Assembly (NCBI GenBank): GCA_016787415.1
Contig: JAEUUT010000024.1
Coordinates: forward strand, 1-40,129
Direction of reading: 5' to 3'
Length of the DNA stretch: 40,129 nucleotides
Source of the DNA: Saprospiraceae bacterium
GTDB taxonomy: Bacteria; Bacteroidota; Bacteroidia; Chitinophagales; Saprospiraceae
Below, in pieces: positions 1 through 8,690 of the stretch. Each line of letters opens with the position of its first letter. The first letter of the stretch is position 1. The position numbers and the translations under genes are program-made. The notes beneath the pieces were generated by a model. That model did no database searches. It was not told the origin of the DNA and saw only the letters and a program-made list of their open reading frames with translations.

Positions 1-1
1 A

Positions 2-1642
2 CATCAGGATAAATTGAGATACCCCATTGGAACATTTGAATACGGAAAAACATATTCATTAGATGATACAAGAAAACATATAAAAATATTAGCCAAATTT
101 CATAAAGACCTTAAAAACACCTTAAAAAAATTGAAAGGCGGCGACCTGGAAAAAACCTACCGCCCGGGTGGCTGGACCGTCAGACAGGTCGTGCATCACC
201 TCGCCGATAGTCACCTCAATGCTTATGTGCGTTTTAAACTGGCCGTTACAGAAAACACGCCTATTATCAAACCGTACGAAGAACAACTCTGGGCCGAACT
301 CGAAGATGGCAAACATGGTTCGGTAAAAACCTCCCTTAAATTAATCAGTGCCTTGCATAGCCGCTGGACTGATTTTCTGAAATCACTCCAGGAAGACGAC
401 CTTGAAAAAGGATATTACCACCCGGCTTCCAAGCGCACGGTACTTCTTCAGGAAGCCATTGCACTGTATGTATGGCATAGTCAGCACCACCTCGGCCATA
501 TTCAGATCGTAGTAGACAGCAAGTCAAAAGGACACGCAGGCAAAAAGACGGAAGAAGAAAAAAAATCCGAAACGACACAGACTGCCAATGCGGAAGCAGC
601 ACCTAAAAAGCGCAGCATCAGCGCCGAACACCGCGAAAAAATAAGGGCCGCTCAAAAAGCGCGTCATTCAAAAAATGAAGCGCCGGCTACTGAAGCAGCA
701 CCCGCCAAACGCGGTCGCAAACCTGCCGAAAAAGCAGCAGCCTCCGCTCCGGCAGCGCCCGCCAAACGCGGTCGCAAACCCGCCGAAAAAGCGGCAGCCT
801 CCGCTCCGGCAGCACCCGCTAAACGCGGTCGCAAACCCGCCGAAAAAGCGGCAGCCTCCGCTCCGGTAGCACCCGCCAAACGCGGTCGCAAACCCGCCGA
901 AAAAGCAGCAGCCTCCGCTCCGGCAGCACCCGCCAAACGCGGTCGCAAACCCGCTGTAAAAGTTGCTGTTGTTGCTACAACCGAGGCGCCCGCTAAAAGA
1001 AAGCGCCGCACCAAAGCAGAGATGTTGGCCGCCAAGGCTGCCGGCGCGTCTGTATCTGCTCCAGCCGCACCTGCCAAACGTGGCCGCAAGCCTGCCGAAA
1101 AAGTGGCTACAACTGCGCCCGCAAAAGTCAAAAAGGCCGCCAAAACGCCATCAACCGATGGCGCAGCGCCGAAACGACGCGGCCTGAGCCCCGAACGGAT
1201 GGCCGAAATCCGCGCCATGCGCGGTCAGAACAAAACGGCTGAAGCACCCGCTCCAAAGGCGCCCAAGGCTGAAAAAGCAGCCAAAACTGCCAAAACACCG
1301 AAAGCCAAAGCCCCTGCTGCCGATGGCGCCGCGCCCAAAAAACGCGGCCTGAGTGCCGAGCGGATGGCCGAAATCCGCGCCATGCGTGGCCAGAACAAAA
1401 CGGCTGAAGCGCCCGCTCCAAAGGCGCCCAAGGCTGAAAAAGCAGCAAAAACTGCCAAAACACCGAAAGCCAAAGCCCCTGCTGCCGATGGCGCCGCGCC
1501 TAAAAAGCGCGGCCTGAGCGCCGAGCGGATGGCCGAAATCCGCGCCATGCGAGGTCAGAACAAAACAACTGATGCCGTGGTAAGTGAAACGCCTGCTTCG
1601 GAAGGTACAACGCCAAAAACACGTGGCAGGAAAAAGCAGTAA
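2..1642 (+). CDS. YfiT/DinB-family putative metal-dependent hydrolase or thiol transferase with AT-hook-like repeat tail (5' end cut by window)
   Basis: The N-terminal ~170 residues are a DinB/YfiT-type four-helix domain. The family starts with an LRYPIG-like motif, present here right after the TTG at position 14. The frame stays open to the window edge (H-Q-D-K precede it), so I read the TTG as an internal Leu and the real start as lying upstream. Counting from that Leu, His61/62/67 (VVHHLADSH) and the YVWHSQHHLGHI segment (His155, 158, 159, 162) fit the His triad that binds a divalent metal in YfiT/BstA enzymes. Those enzymes move thiols such as bacillithiol or hydrolyse small substrates. 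Residues ~175-542 are low-complexity and very basic: six RGRKP motifs, then three copies of a block containing RGLSAERMAEIRAMRGQNK. This resembles eukaryotic AT-hook/H1 tails and suggests nucleic-acid binding (inference). The fold is confident; the substrate is not known. Confidence 0.85.
   Translation, partial: HQDKLRYPIGTFEYGKTYSLDDTRKHIKILAKFHKDLKNTLKKLKGGDLEKTYRPGGWTVRQVVHHLADSHLNAYVRFKLAVTENTPIIKPYEEQLWAELEDGKHGSVKTSLKLISALHSRWTDFLKSLQEDDLEKGYYHPASKRTVLLQEAIALYVWHSQHHLGHIQIVVDSKSKGHAGKKTEEEKKSETTQTANAEAAPKKRSISAEHREKIRAAQKARHSKNEAPATEAAPAKRGRKPAEKAAASAPAAPAKRGRKPAEKAAASAPAAPAKRGRKPAEKAAASAPVAPAKRGRKPAEKAAASAPAAPAKRGRKPAVKVAVVATTEAPAKRKRRTKAEMLAAKAAGASVSAPAAPAKRGRKPAEKVATTAPAKVKKAAKTPSTDGAAPKRRGLSPERMAEIRAMRGQNKTAEAPAPKAPKAEKAAKTAKTPKAKAPAADGAAPKKRGLSAERMAEIRAMRGQNKTAEAPAPKAPKAEKAAKTAKTPKAKAPAADGAAPKKRGLSAERMAEIRAMRGQNKTTDAVVSETPASEGTTPKTRGRKKQ
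701..957 (+). repeat. 57-bp tandem repeat inside the YfiT-like gene (5 units)
   Basis: Five in-frame units begin at 701, 758, 815, 872 and 929, each encoding a 19-residue unit around AKRGRKPAEKAAASAPAAP. The last unit diverges to AVKVAVV. A sixth, displaced RGRKP motif lies at about 1078-1092. The copies differ at only a few bases, which suggests recent duplication or gene conversion. Confidence 0.9.
1157..1566 (+). repeat. 165-bp tandem repeat inside the YfiT-like gene (3 copies, last partial)
   Basis: Copies begin at 1157, 1322 and 1487, exactly 165 bp apart. They encode a 55-residue block: a GLSAERMAEIRAMRGQNK core followed by an Ala/Pro/Lys linker. A related core (SISAEHREKIRAAQKARH) occurs once near 616-669. 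The unit keeps the reading frame, so copy number can vary without breaking the protein. Confidence 0.88.
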
Positions 1643-1664
1643 ACGCACGTTTTTAAAATGCGTT
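1642..1664 (+). terminator. weak hairpin after the YfiT-like gene
   Basis: AACGCA (1642-1647) pairs with TGCGTT (1659-1664) across an 11-nt loop that contains a T-run. The T-run is in the loop and not after the stem, so this is at best a weak terminator. The rest of the spacer to 1824 shows no clear feature. Confidence 0.2.
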
Positions 1665-1824
1665 GATGCCCGTTCCGATCACTTTGAAATTTCCGGATGA
1701 AACAGGTACACGCTGCGCTTTGTGTTGTGTTTAAATTTTTTTACCACAAACGACACATAGCATAGCGTGTACCTGCTTCCATGGAACATCCCCAAAAGGC
1801 AAAAGCCCTTCTTTTTTTACTCGT

Positions 1825-2754
1825 ATGAACAGAAAAATTGGCGAGTATGGTGGCAAACTGCCTGGCCCCCTGGTATTGGCTTTCGGGGCCCTGCATGGCA
1901 ACGAACCCGCTGGGGTAGAAGCCCTTGGCAGGGCAATTCAGACACTTGAAGAAGAAGCGCAACGCGACCCTTCTTTCCGGTTTAATGGCAAATTGGTAGC
2001 GTTTATCGGCAACCTGCAGGGCTTTCGCAGCAAAATGCGCTTCCTGGAAAAAGACCTGAACCGTATTTGGAATCCTGAAATGGTGCAATGTTGGTTGCAA
2101 CAGGATAAAACCAACCTGCATGCCGAACACCGGGAAGTAGTGGAAATTTTCGAAGCCGTACGTTCGGAAATCGACCGGTTCCCAGGGACGGAAATTGTTT
2201 TTCTGGATTTGCATACCACCTCCGCCGATGGTGGTATTTTCAGCATACCTACCGACGAAACCGGCAGCCTTGCCCTTGCCCGCGAACTTTACGTGCCTGT
2301 CATCCTGCGCTTACAGGATAGTATTGAAGGGCCCTTGCTGAAATTTGCAGCAGCAGGCCATTTCAATACACGCCCTTCAAAATTGTCGGCAGTGGCTTTT
2401 GAAGCGGGGCAGCATAACGACCCCCAGTCCGTACACCGATCTATTGTAGCAACGATCAGTTGCCTGCGCGCCGCCGGGTGTATTCGCCCGGGCGTATTAC
2501 ACACGGAAGAGGAACAAATGCTCCGGAGGTTTTCGACTCAGTTTCCACCAGTCGTCATACTTCGGTATGTACACCATATCGGCCCTGATGATGCTTTCCG
2601 TATGCGGCCGGGGTATCTCAATTTTCAACAAATAAAAAAAGGGGAACACCTGGCTGATGACGCGCGTGGCCCGGTACTCTCTCCACTCGACGGTATGATT
2701 CTCATGCCTTTGTACCAACTGAAAGGTTCAGACGGTTTTTTTATCGTGCAATGA
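1825..2754 (+). CDS. Succinylglutamate desuccinylase/aspartoacylase family zinc hydrolase
   Basis: This 309-residue protein belongs to the AstE/AspA group of M14-like zinc enzymes, which cleave the amide bond of N-acyl amino acids. The zinc site is visible: His24 and Glu27 in GALHGNEPAG, and His130 in FLDLHTT. Glu193 in AFEAGQHNDP sits where the family has its catalytic Glu. A DLNR motif at 77-80 fits the substrate-carboxylate Arg region. No signal peptide is seen, so it should be cytosolic. The ATG at 1825 is the first in-frame start; the upstream spacer has no obvious Shine-Dalgarno, as is common in Bacteroidota. It meets the next gene tail to tail with a 2-base gap. The acyl substrate (aspartate, glutamate or another) cannot be decided from sequence. 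Confidence 0.85.
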   Translation: MNRKIGEYGGKLPGPLVLAFGALHGNEPAGVEALGRAIQTLEEEAQRDPSFRFNGKLVAFIGNLQGFRSKMRFLEKDLNRIWNPEMVQCWLQQDKTNLHAEHREVVEIFEAVRSEIDRFPGTEIVFLDLHTTSADGGIFSIPTDETGSLALARELYVPVILRLQDSIEGPLLKFAAAGHFNTRPSKLSAVAFEAGQHNDPQSVHRSIVATISCLRAAGCIRPGVLHTEEEQMLRRFSTQFPPVVILRYVHHIGPDDAFRMRPGYLNFQQIKKGEHLADDARGPVLSPLDGMILMPLYQLKGSDGFFIVQ

Positions 2755-2756
2755 CT

Positions 2757-3713
2757 TCATAACACAGTGTAGTTTAGCCTGTTTTTGAAGGTGAATGCAT
2801 AGGAAAATACATTGTTTTGTTCGAGCCAGGCATCCAAATCTACCTTGTTCGTCAGTAAAATTTCCCTCCGAAGGCCTGAAATAGAATGTTCAAAAGATGC
2901 CGGGAAAGGTACCCTCGGCCAGCCGCTGATGCAAGCCAGCGTATCCAGCAAATGCTGAATTTGAGCGTTCTGACGGATAGGGTGTGCAAACTGGCATTGA
3001 AACCCGTTAATACCCAGGTGCCTGGATAGGTAGGAGGAAGATCGTGTTTGACGGGCAAGCAAATTTTCTGAAAGCGGCGCCAGAACGTGATGCTGCATGT
3101 TCTCCTCAAAATCGCGGGTTTGTAATGCCGGCAAAACTTCCTGAAATGCCGGAAGCGACAGGCGTTGCTGTACCCATTCCGTCACATTTGCTTCATAACG
3201 CTGCGCATTGATAAATGCCGAGTCGGCCAGCCAGGTCAGCCATTCTGCGCCGGGCTGCTCCGGAGCCGTTTCCCACAGCCAGCGTAACAGGTGAATGGTC
3301 GCCAGCGGGTACTTCTGCTGGTACCCCTGTGTCACACTCCGCCCGTACAGGCTATTCGGATTAAGGGTATGCGTATGTCCAGGAAGTGCATCGGCATTGT
3401 TCCAGGCAATGATATGATGCCCCAGGCTCGGCACGGCTGCGTGGTAAATGTCCAGATCGACAGCCATCAAACGGCCCGAGTGCAGGAGCGGCATAAAATC
3501 CTTCGCCGTGCCATTGTACCACAATTGTGTGTACCTGCAATAAACTGCCACAACAGGCCATCCGAACAAGCGGTGCAGGTACATGGCCGACAGCAGGCTG
3601 TCCAGGTCGTCTCCGATGAGCATGCCTGTTATGTACTCGGGGCAGGCAAAAGGCAGAAAGGCATTTTTGATGAGCGCACGATCGGTCGTGGCTGTATGAG
3701 CAAGGATGGGCAT
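2757..3713 (-). CDS. Conserved-looking protein of unknown function, possibly DHH-phosphoesterase-like
   Basis: The product is a 318-residue soluble protein without signal peptide or membrane segment. I do not recognise the family with certainty. Three features loosely echo DHH phosphoesterases: an Asp-rich turn after a hydrophobic strand (LIGDDLDSLLSA, Asp35/36/38) followed by a helix and strand, a second Asp pair (AVDLDI, Asp86/88), and a GHH motif at 98-100 (SLGHHII). The His that usually begins the first DHH motif is missing, so any relation would be remote. The C-terminal half is helical and rich in Trp, Leu and Gln. The start is the ATG at 3713, 48 bp downstream of the hybrid sensor's stop, so the two could be co-transcribed. 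Confidence 0.6.
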   Translation of the reverse strand: MPILAHTATTDRALIKNAFLPFACPEYITGMLIGDDLDSLLSAMYLHRLFGWPVVAVYCRYTQLWYNGTAKDFMPLLHSGRLMAVDLDIYHAAVPSLGHHIIAWNNADALPGHTHTLNPNSLYGRSVTQGYQQKYPLATIHLLRWLWETAPEQPGAEWLTWLADSAFINAQRYEANVTEWVQQRLSLPAFQEVLPALQTRDFEENMQHHVLAPLSENLLARQTRSSSYLSRHLGINGFQCQFAHPIRQNAQIQHLLDTLACISGWPRVPFPASFEHSISGLRREILLTNKVDLDAWLEQNNVFSYAFTFKNRLNYTVL

Positions 3714-3761
3714 AATGAGCGTGGAGAAATGATTAAAACGCTCAAAAATAGTAAAGTCCCC

Positions 3762-6700
3762 TCACTTTTTCGCCGCCGAAGGCGGCATTCCATACGTTTT
3801 CGAAAAAAGCCTTGAAAAATGCGCAGCGTTGTTGAAACCTGCCAGCAACGCTACTTCGCTTACCGGAATATCCGGGCGATTGAGCAACAGTTCGCGGGCT
3901 TTATGCAGGCGGAAATTCCGCAGCAGTTGCATAGCCGACTGATCGGTCAGGGCGTCCAGTTTCCGGTGCAATTGCGAACTGCTCATACCTGCCAGCCGGC
4001 ACAGTTGTTCGAGGTGAAAATGCTCATCAGCATAATTTTCTTCAAATATCTGGAAGAGTTTTTCCATAAACTCGTCTTCCTTTTTGAACAACGACGCTCC
4101 GGCCTCATTGTCGGATGCAAACGTTCCCGGATTTTCCTGTACAAAACCCGAATAACGCTTTTTCCATACCTGCTGACTGCTGATCTGGTTGTGCAGCACC
4201 AGCAGCAGTTCTTCTTCCAGAAACGGCTTGCTGAGGTAGGCAATGGCGCCATATCGCAGGCCGTTCAACCGATCTTCCGATTGTGCGCGGGCGGTGAGCA
4301 GCACAATGGGGATATGGCTGGTTATGGGGTCATTTTTCAGGATTTGTATAACCTCGAAACCGTTTTTTTCGGGCATCATAACATCAGACAGTATGATGTC
4401 GGGGATGTGTTCGAGCGCCATTTGGATACCTTCCTGTCCATTTATTGCGAACAACAGTTGATAATGTTTACACAGGCACGATTTCAAAAAAACGCTCACT
4501 TCCTGGTTGTCTTCCACGATCAGTAAAAGCGGCGCATCGGAAGGGGCGCTGTCGAACGAGTACCCTGTCGAAACATCAGCGGGGGCGGCTATCGTCAGGC
4601 TTGCGGTGAGCCCTTCAGACGTGTTCGTAATGGGCAGCACAACGCTGAAAACAGAGCCCAGGCCGAGGGTACTCGAAACGTGTATTTCGCCGCCCGCTAA
4701 CAGTACCAGTTCGCGGGTCAAGGCCAGGCCGATTCCTCCGGTTCTTTGCAGATGTTCCGAAGATTTTCCCTGATAAAAACGGTCGAAAATAAAGGGCATA
4801 TCTTCGGGCGATATCCCCTCTCCCGAATCACGCACTTCCAGTTCCACGTGTTGTTCGCCTTTTTGAATCAAACTGGCCTCAATCGTGCCACCGGAAGGGG
4901 TATGCCGCAGGGCATTCGACATCAGGTTGTTGAGTATTTGTCTGAACCGTTGAGGGTCAAAATCCATCATCAGGGCAGCGGGTGCTGTTTTGACCTGTAA
5001 TTGAATATTGTTGGAGGCCGCCAGCGATTGAAAGGAAGTTGCATGGAAACGAAAAAAAGAACACAGGTCGCCCTGAACAGGTTGCAGCGTCAGACCCTGC
5101 GATTCCAGTTTGGCGAGGTCCAGCACCTGATTGACCAGATCGAGCAGGTTATTGCCCTGGGTAATGATGCGGACCGCCGACTGCGTTGCCTCTTCCGCAG
5201 GTTCGCCTTTCTTAAGTCGTTCGGCCAGCCCGAGAATGAGGGTCAGCGGCGTCCGGAATTCATGGGTGATATTGGCAAACAACCTGTTTTTGAATGTGTC
5301 CAGTTCCTGTAGTCGTTCCGTTTCCTTGTTTTTCAGTTGAAGCAGGTGGTACTCACGGAGGCGTTGTTCGCGCAAATGGATAAATCCCCAAATTCCGGCA
5401 ATGGCCAATAAAAAATACAACCCGTATGCAAGGCTACTGCCGTACCAGGGCGGGGCAATAATCAGTTGAAACTGCGCACTTTCGACATTCCACTCTCCAT
5501 CTGCCGTGGCTGCCTGCACCTGAAATTCGTATCGGCCCGACGGGAGGCTGGCATAATTGGCAAAATGGGTGGTTCCGGAATATATCCAGTCGCGATCAAT
5601 CCCTTGCATCCGATACCGGTAACGGTTGGTAGCCGGATTGGCAAAGTCGAGTGCAGCAAATTCAAACGTTACATTGTTTTCAGAAAACGGCAGGCGAAGT
5701 TCCTGATTAAAATAAGGTGCAAACTGCAAGGGAGAACCTTCCCGGGCGGGCAGCAAAGGGTTGCCGCGCACTTTTACCGTAGTAATGGCCACCGGAGGAG
5801 GGGTTTGATTGAGTTTTATCTGTGCCGGATCAAAAATGGTAAGTCCGTTTACGCCGCCAAACAAGAGTTTTCCCGCGCGGTTTCTGAGGTAGGCGCCCGT
5901 GTTAAATTCATTGTCTTGCAGACCATCGCTCGCATAATAGTTGACGAAAGTGCCTTTCCCTGGTTGAAAACGCGATAGCCCGCGGTTGGTGCTGCACCAC
6001 AAATGACCCTCGGAATCAGGTACAATACCGTACACTACATTATCGGACAGACCGTTTTCAGTGGTATAAAGCCTGAAAAACCCTGTGTTTTTATCATAAC
6101 AGACAAGCCCGCCGCCGCGCGTGCCGATCCAGATCAGGTTGGGCTCCTGCGGGTTTTGATACAGGCACAGGATGGAGTTCCAGTTGAGCGATGTTGCGTT
6201 GTCAGGATGGTATTCCAGCAATCTAAAAGCAGGCGCCTCACCGTTTTTCGGGATGCTTGCCATTACGAGCCCGCCGCTGGTGCCAATCCACAAATTGTTA
6301 CTTTCGCAGTCCTCCAGCAAGGCATTGGCAGTGAGATTCTGGTAGTTTTCCGGGAAAACATTCAAATAATTGAAGCGTTCGGCGCTCGGTTCATTTGCGC
6401 GACAACGATAAAGATTGCCATTGTGCGCGGCCACCCAGATATTGGAATGGCGGTCTTCCAGAAGTTGTTCGACTACCAATTCCCTGAAAACGGGAAGCCG
6501 TGCCACGGGGTGCATCTTTCCCGTCTTTTTTTCCAAAAACAGTATGCTGCCCACCTCCGTATGCAAACTGCCACAACTGGTAAACCAGGTATTTCCAGCC
6601 CGGTCGGTTAATACGTTGTAAGGATACTGAGTTTTGAAATAGAATGCCCAGGGAGCCTCTTCAAGTTGGCCGGTGTAGACATTAAACAAGTGATTGGGAA

Positions 6701-7826
6701 AAAACTTGCCGGGCCAGATACGGCCGTCCGGCATTTCCCGAAAATTATACAGCGATTTTCCTGGTAAATAATGGCGAAATGCGAGGTTTCGGAGATTGAT
6801 TTTGCAGAGGCCATGCCCGCCTGTTCCTGCCCAGATGACATCTGACCGATCCTGCATGATAACGCTGACGGGGTGCGGCAATTCCATCCAGGGTTGAAAA
6901 TCAGTCCTTTTCGGGCCTTCCGGAAGGATAGGCTCCGGGTTTTGCAGCGCCTCGTTCAAGTGAAACAGGTATAAGCGGTTGTCGACACCTGAAATTGTAA
7001 CCGCATTTCTGTCTTTTATCCGAACAAGCCTTCTGTGCCTGTTGGGTATCAGCGGCCCGAATTGACCATCCGGGCGCTTGTACCTGAAAAAGACGCCGAA
7101 GTTTTTTCCCCACAACACTGTTTCATCCGCTACTTTCCATTGCATCAGATCAAAGGGAATAAAATGTGATGTAGCCGGCTGGTATGTGAATCCCGTGCCA
7201 TTTTGGTCGCGCACCAGAAAAATAGTGTCGCCGATGCAGTCATCCAGTACGACTGGTGGCACTGCATCCGATGGCAAGGAGAGGTGTTCGACAGAAATGC
7301 CGGCCAGAGGGGCTGTACTGGAACGGAGTTGTAGATCAAAACCAGCCGGTACCCGGATGCGATACAACCCGATGGAGTCATCCTGATTGGGCAGGTGAAC
7401 AATCAGGGTGCCCATGTTGTCAATCGCTATTTGCGAAATAGCGGCCCTTGGAAGGATTTTAACCTGCTGGTTTATATTAAAAAAACGTTCGGTGGCAGGA
7501 TCAAATACATACAGGCATTCATCTGTTCCTATCCACAACAAACCATCGCCGCTTTCCTGTATTTGTGTGATATATGCCGACCCGGTCAGGGAGAAAGGGT
7601 CGAAAGGGCGATAGTTGTAGCGCCGAATACTGTAACCGTCGTATCGGTTCAATCCGTCGAGCGTACCAAACCACATAAACCCGCGGCTGTCCTGAAGCAT
7701 GGTGGTGATAAATCCCTGGGAGAGGCCATCCGCTACCGTGATTGTCTGAATATGAGGCAACTGCGCATCTGCCTGTAAAGCAGTGCAGCACCATAAACAG
7801 AATACAATATGCAAGGTCTTTATCAT
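3762..7826 (-). CDS. Hybrid two-component system sensor-regulator (Reg_prop propeller, Y_Y_Y, HisKA, HATPase, REC, AraC HTH)
   Basis: This 1,354-residue one-protein signalling system senses a ligand outside the cytoplasm and binds DNA inside it. I chose the ATG at 7826 because it gives a good signal peptide (MIKTLHIVFCLWCCTALQADAQ, cleavage after AQ); an upstream in-frame start at 7910 would bury it. Order: two-bladed propeller repeats (W[IF]GT-type blades such as MWFGTLDGLNRYD and LWIGTSGGLV) to ~residue 720; Y_Y_Y domain ~725-790; one membrane helix ~796-818; HisKA with His855 (FANITHEFRTPL); HATPase with the N box (NNLMSNALRH) and G boxes; REC ~1099-1213 with phospho-acceptor Asp1148 (ILSDVMMP) and Lys of YLSKPF; AraC helix-turn-helix ~1245-1354. 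In Bacteroides such proteins usually control glycan-use loci, but no susC/susD pair is in this window. Confidence 0.95.
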   Translation of the reverse strand: MIKTLHIVFCLWCCTALQADAQLPHIQTITVADGLSQGFITTMLQDSRGFMWFGTLDGLNRYDGYSIRRYNYRPFDPFSLTGSAYITQIQESGDGLLWIGTDECLYVFDPATERFFNINQQVKILPRAAISQIAIDNMGTLIVHLPNQDDSIGLYRIRVPAGFDLQLRSSTAPLAGISVEHLSLPSDAVPPVVLDDCIGDTIFLVRDQNGTGFTYQPATSHFIPFDLMQWKVADETVLWGKNFGVFFRYKRPDGQFGPLIPNRHRRLVRIKDRNAVTISGVDNRLYLFHLNEALQNPEPILPEGPKRTDFQPWMELPHPVSVIMQDRSDVIWAGTGGHGLCKINLRNLAFRHYLPGKSLYNFREMPDGRIWPGKFFPNHLFNVYTGQLEEAPWAFYFKTQYPYNVLTDRAGNTWFTSCGSLHTEVGSILFLEKKTGKMHPVARLPVFRELVVEQLLEDRHSNIWVAAHNGNLYRCRANEPSAERFNYLNVFPENYQNLTANALLEDCESNNLWIGTSGGLVMASIPKNGEAPAFRLLEYHPDNATSLNWNSILCLYQNPQEPNLIWIGTRGGGLVCYDKNTGFFRLYTTENGLSDNVVYGIVPDSEGHLWCSTNRGLSRFQPGKGTFVNYYASDGLQDNEFNTGAYLRNRAGKLLFGGVNGLTIFDPAQIKLNQTPPPVAITTVKVRGNPLLPAREGSPLQFAPYFNQELRLPFSENNVTFEFAALDFANPATNRYRYRMQGIDRDWIYSGTTHFANYASLPSGRYEFQVQAATADGEWNVESAQFQLIIAPPWYGSSLAYGLYFLLAIAGIWGFIHLREQRLREYHLLQLKNKETERLQELDTFKNRLFANITHEFRTPLTLILGLAERLKKGEPAEEATQSAVRIITQGNNLLDLVNQVLDLAKLESQGLTLQPVQGDLCSFFRFHATSFQSLAASNNIQLQVKTAPAALMMDFDPQRFRQILNNLMSNALRHTPSGGTIEASLIQKGEQHVELEVRDSGEGISPEDMPFIFDRFYQGKSSEHLQRTGGIGLALTRELVLLAGGEIHVSSTLGLGSVFSVVLPITNTSEGLTASLTIAAPADVSTGYSFDSAPSDAPLLLIVEDNQEVSVFLKSCLCKHYQLLFAINGQEGIQMALEHIPDIILSDVMMPEKNGFEVIQILKNDPITSHIPIVLLTARAQSEDRLNGLRYGAIAYLSKPFLEEELLLVLHNQISSQQVWKKRYSGFVQENPGTFASDNEAGASLFKKEDEFMEKLFQIFEENYADEHFHLEQLCRLAGMSSSQLHRKLDALTDQSAMQLLRNFRLHKARELLLNRPDIPVSEVALLAGFNNAAHFSRLFSKTYGMPPSAAKK

Positions 7827-7992
7827 GAGTAAAGCAGGGAACCAGCACGGATGTTGGGGAATTTGGAGGAAGTAAAGGTAGGAAGTAAATACATACGGGA
7901 AAAATTGCAAGTAAGGATTGCCTGTTCAGTTATGTGGAAGAACTTTCTGATCTTGATAGTTATAAGACGCCTCGTCTGCAAGAATGGGAAGA

Positions 7993-8027
7993 ATTGTCAC
8001 GTTTTTGGGAAATATTGTCATATGACA
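7993..8027. promoter_or_regulatory. candidate operator: ATTGTCA direct repeat 21 bp apart plus 12-bp palindrome
   Basis: The 395-bp spacer between the hybrid sensor (minus) and the small protein at 8222 (plus) contains ATTGTCA at 7993-7999 and again at 8014-8020. The spacing is exactly 21 bp, two helical turns. The second copy runs into the perfect palindrome TGTCATATGACA (8016-8027). Direct half-sites on one DNA face are the usual target style of AraC-type domains, such as the one ending the adjacent sensor. Ownership is inference. The rest of the spacer is AT-rich without clear genes. Confidence 0.35.
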
Positions 8028-8221
8028 CTCCCGATGCTGTTTCACCTTTGCCTCACTGGTTGATGGGGTGGAAATTTTATACAGCATAGTGATTATCAAA
8101 TAAAATCACATTATTATTACTTTGCTTTTGAATGGGTTTCGTACCATTACCCCTCAAACAAGCAAAACACTCCCCATCACCAGGCCCGTATTTCTTTTTT
8201 CCTTTTAATACTGTCAAGCCT

Positions 8222-8560
8222 ATGCATGTAGACATCGCCGCCGCCCCGGTTCACCCTTCTGCCCTGAAAAAAAAATGCCCCCAGACCCAGGCTGTTTTTC
8301 GCCGCACCAGTAATGGGTATGCACGAATTTATTTCATGAGAAATTCATTGGATGCAGACATTATTACGACGTTTTTTCAACACGAACATTTTCGGATAGA
8401 CCATGCCATTGATCTACCATCATCCATTGTAAAAAATCTTGATTTAAAAGACTGCAAGGTGTCGCCCGGGTTGTATAAAATAAGGGCCTATAAAGACTTC
8501 TTTATCATCGATCTGGATCCTCTTGGGAAAGCACATGGAATCATGCATCCAGTGGATTAA
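8222..8560 (+). CDS. Small hypothetical protein
   Basis: A 112-residue protein that I do not recognise. I chose the ATG at 8222 (MHVDIAAAPVHPSALKKK) because upstream in-frame codons from 8132 give an unlikely Pro/Phe-rich leader. It has no signal peptide or membrane segment. After a Pro/Lys-rich start it alternates strand-like and charged stretches (ARIYFMRNS, ADIITTFFQHEHFRID, YKIRAYKDFFIIDL), as in a small alpha/beta domain. Support for a real gene is a strong terminator-like hairpin with eight T on the same strand at 8652-8687, and its place opposite the hybrid sensor across a spacer with a candidate operator. Composition is more AT-rich than the neighbours. Confidence 0.5.
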   Translation: MHVDIAAAPVHPSALKKKCPQTQAVFRRTSNGYARIYFMRNSLDADIITTFFQHEHFRIDHAIDLPSSIVKNLDLKDCKVSPGLYKIRAYKDFFIIDLDPLGKAHGIMHPVD

Positions 8561-8651
8561 TCAAAACAAAACGAGATTTCAGAGATAATTTACCTTCCGG
8601 AATGTCGGTAGGGAATTATGAAGTATATGTAAGAAGACCATGAGAGTTGTT

Positions 8652-8687
8652 AACGGGGCGGCTTGTAAAAGTCCACCCGTTTTTTTT
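8652..8687 (+). terminator. intrinsic terminator
   Basis: AACGGG (8652-8657) pairs with CCCGTT (8676-8681). An inner GGCTT/AAGTC pairing includes one G-T wobble. A run of eight T (8680-8687) follows, as in a Rho-independent terminator for the plus-strand small gene. It sits just before the end of the convergent transglutaminase-like gene. Confidence 0.6.
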
Positions 8688-8690
8688 CTC

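Noticed and set aside
664..1548. Antisense open frames over the YfiT-like gene repeats
   Set aside because: They arise from the in-frame tandem repeats and have no initiation context or protein features.
7851..8063. 70-residue plus-strand open frame in the sensor's upstream region
   Set aside because: It crosses the candidate operator, has no recognisable feature, and its start overlaps the sensor's leader.
3762..8221. Polysaccharide-utilisation locus beside the hybrid sensor
   Set aside because: No susC/susD or glycoside hydrolase gene is present in the window.
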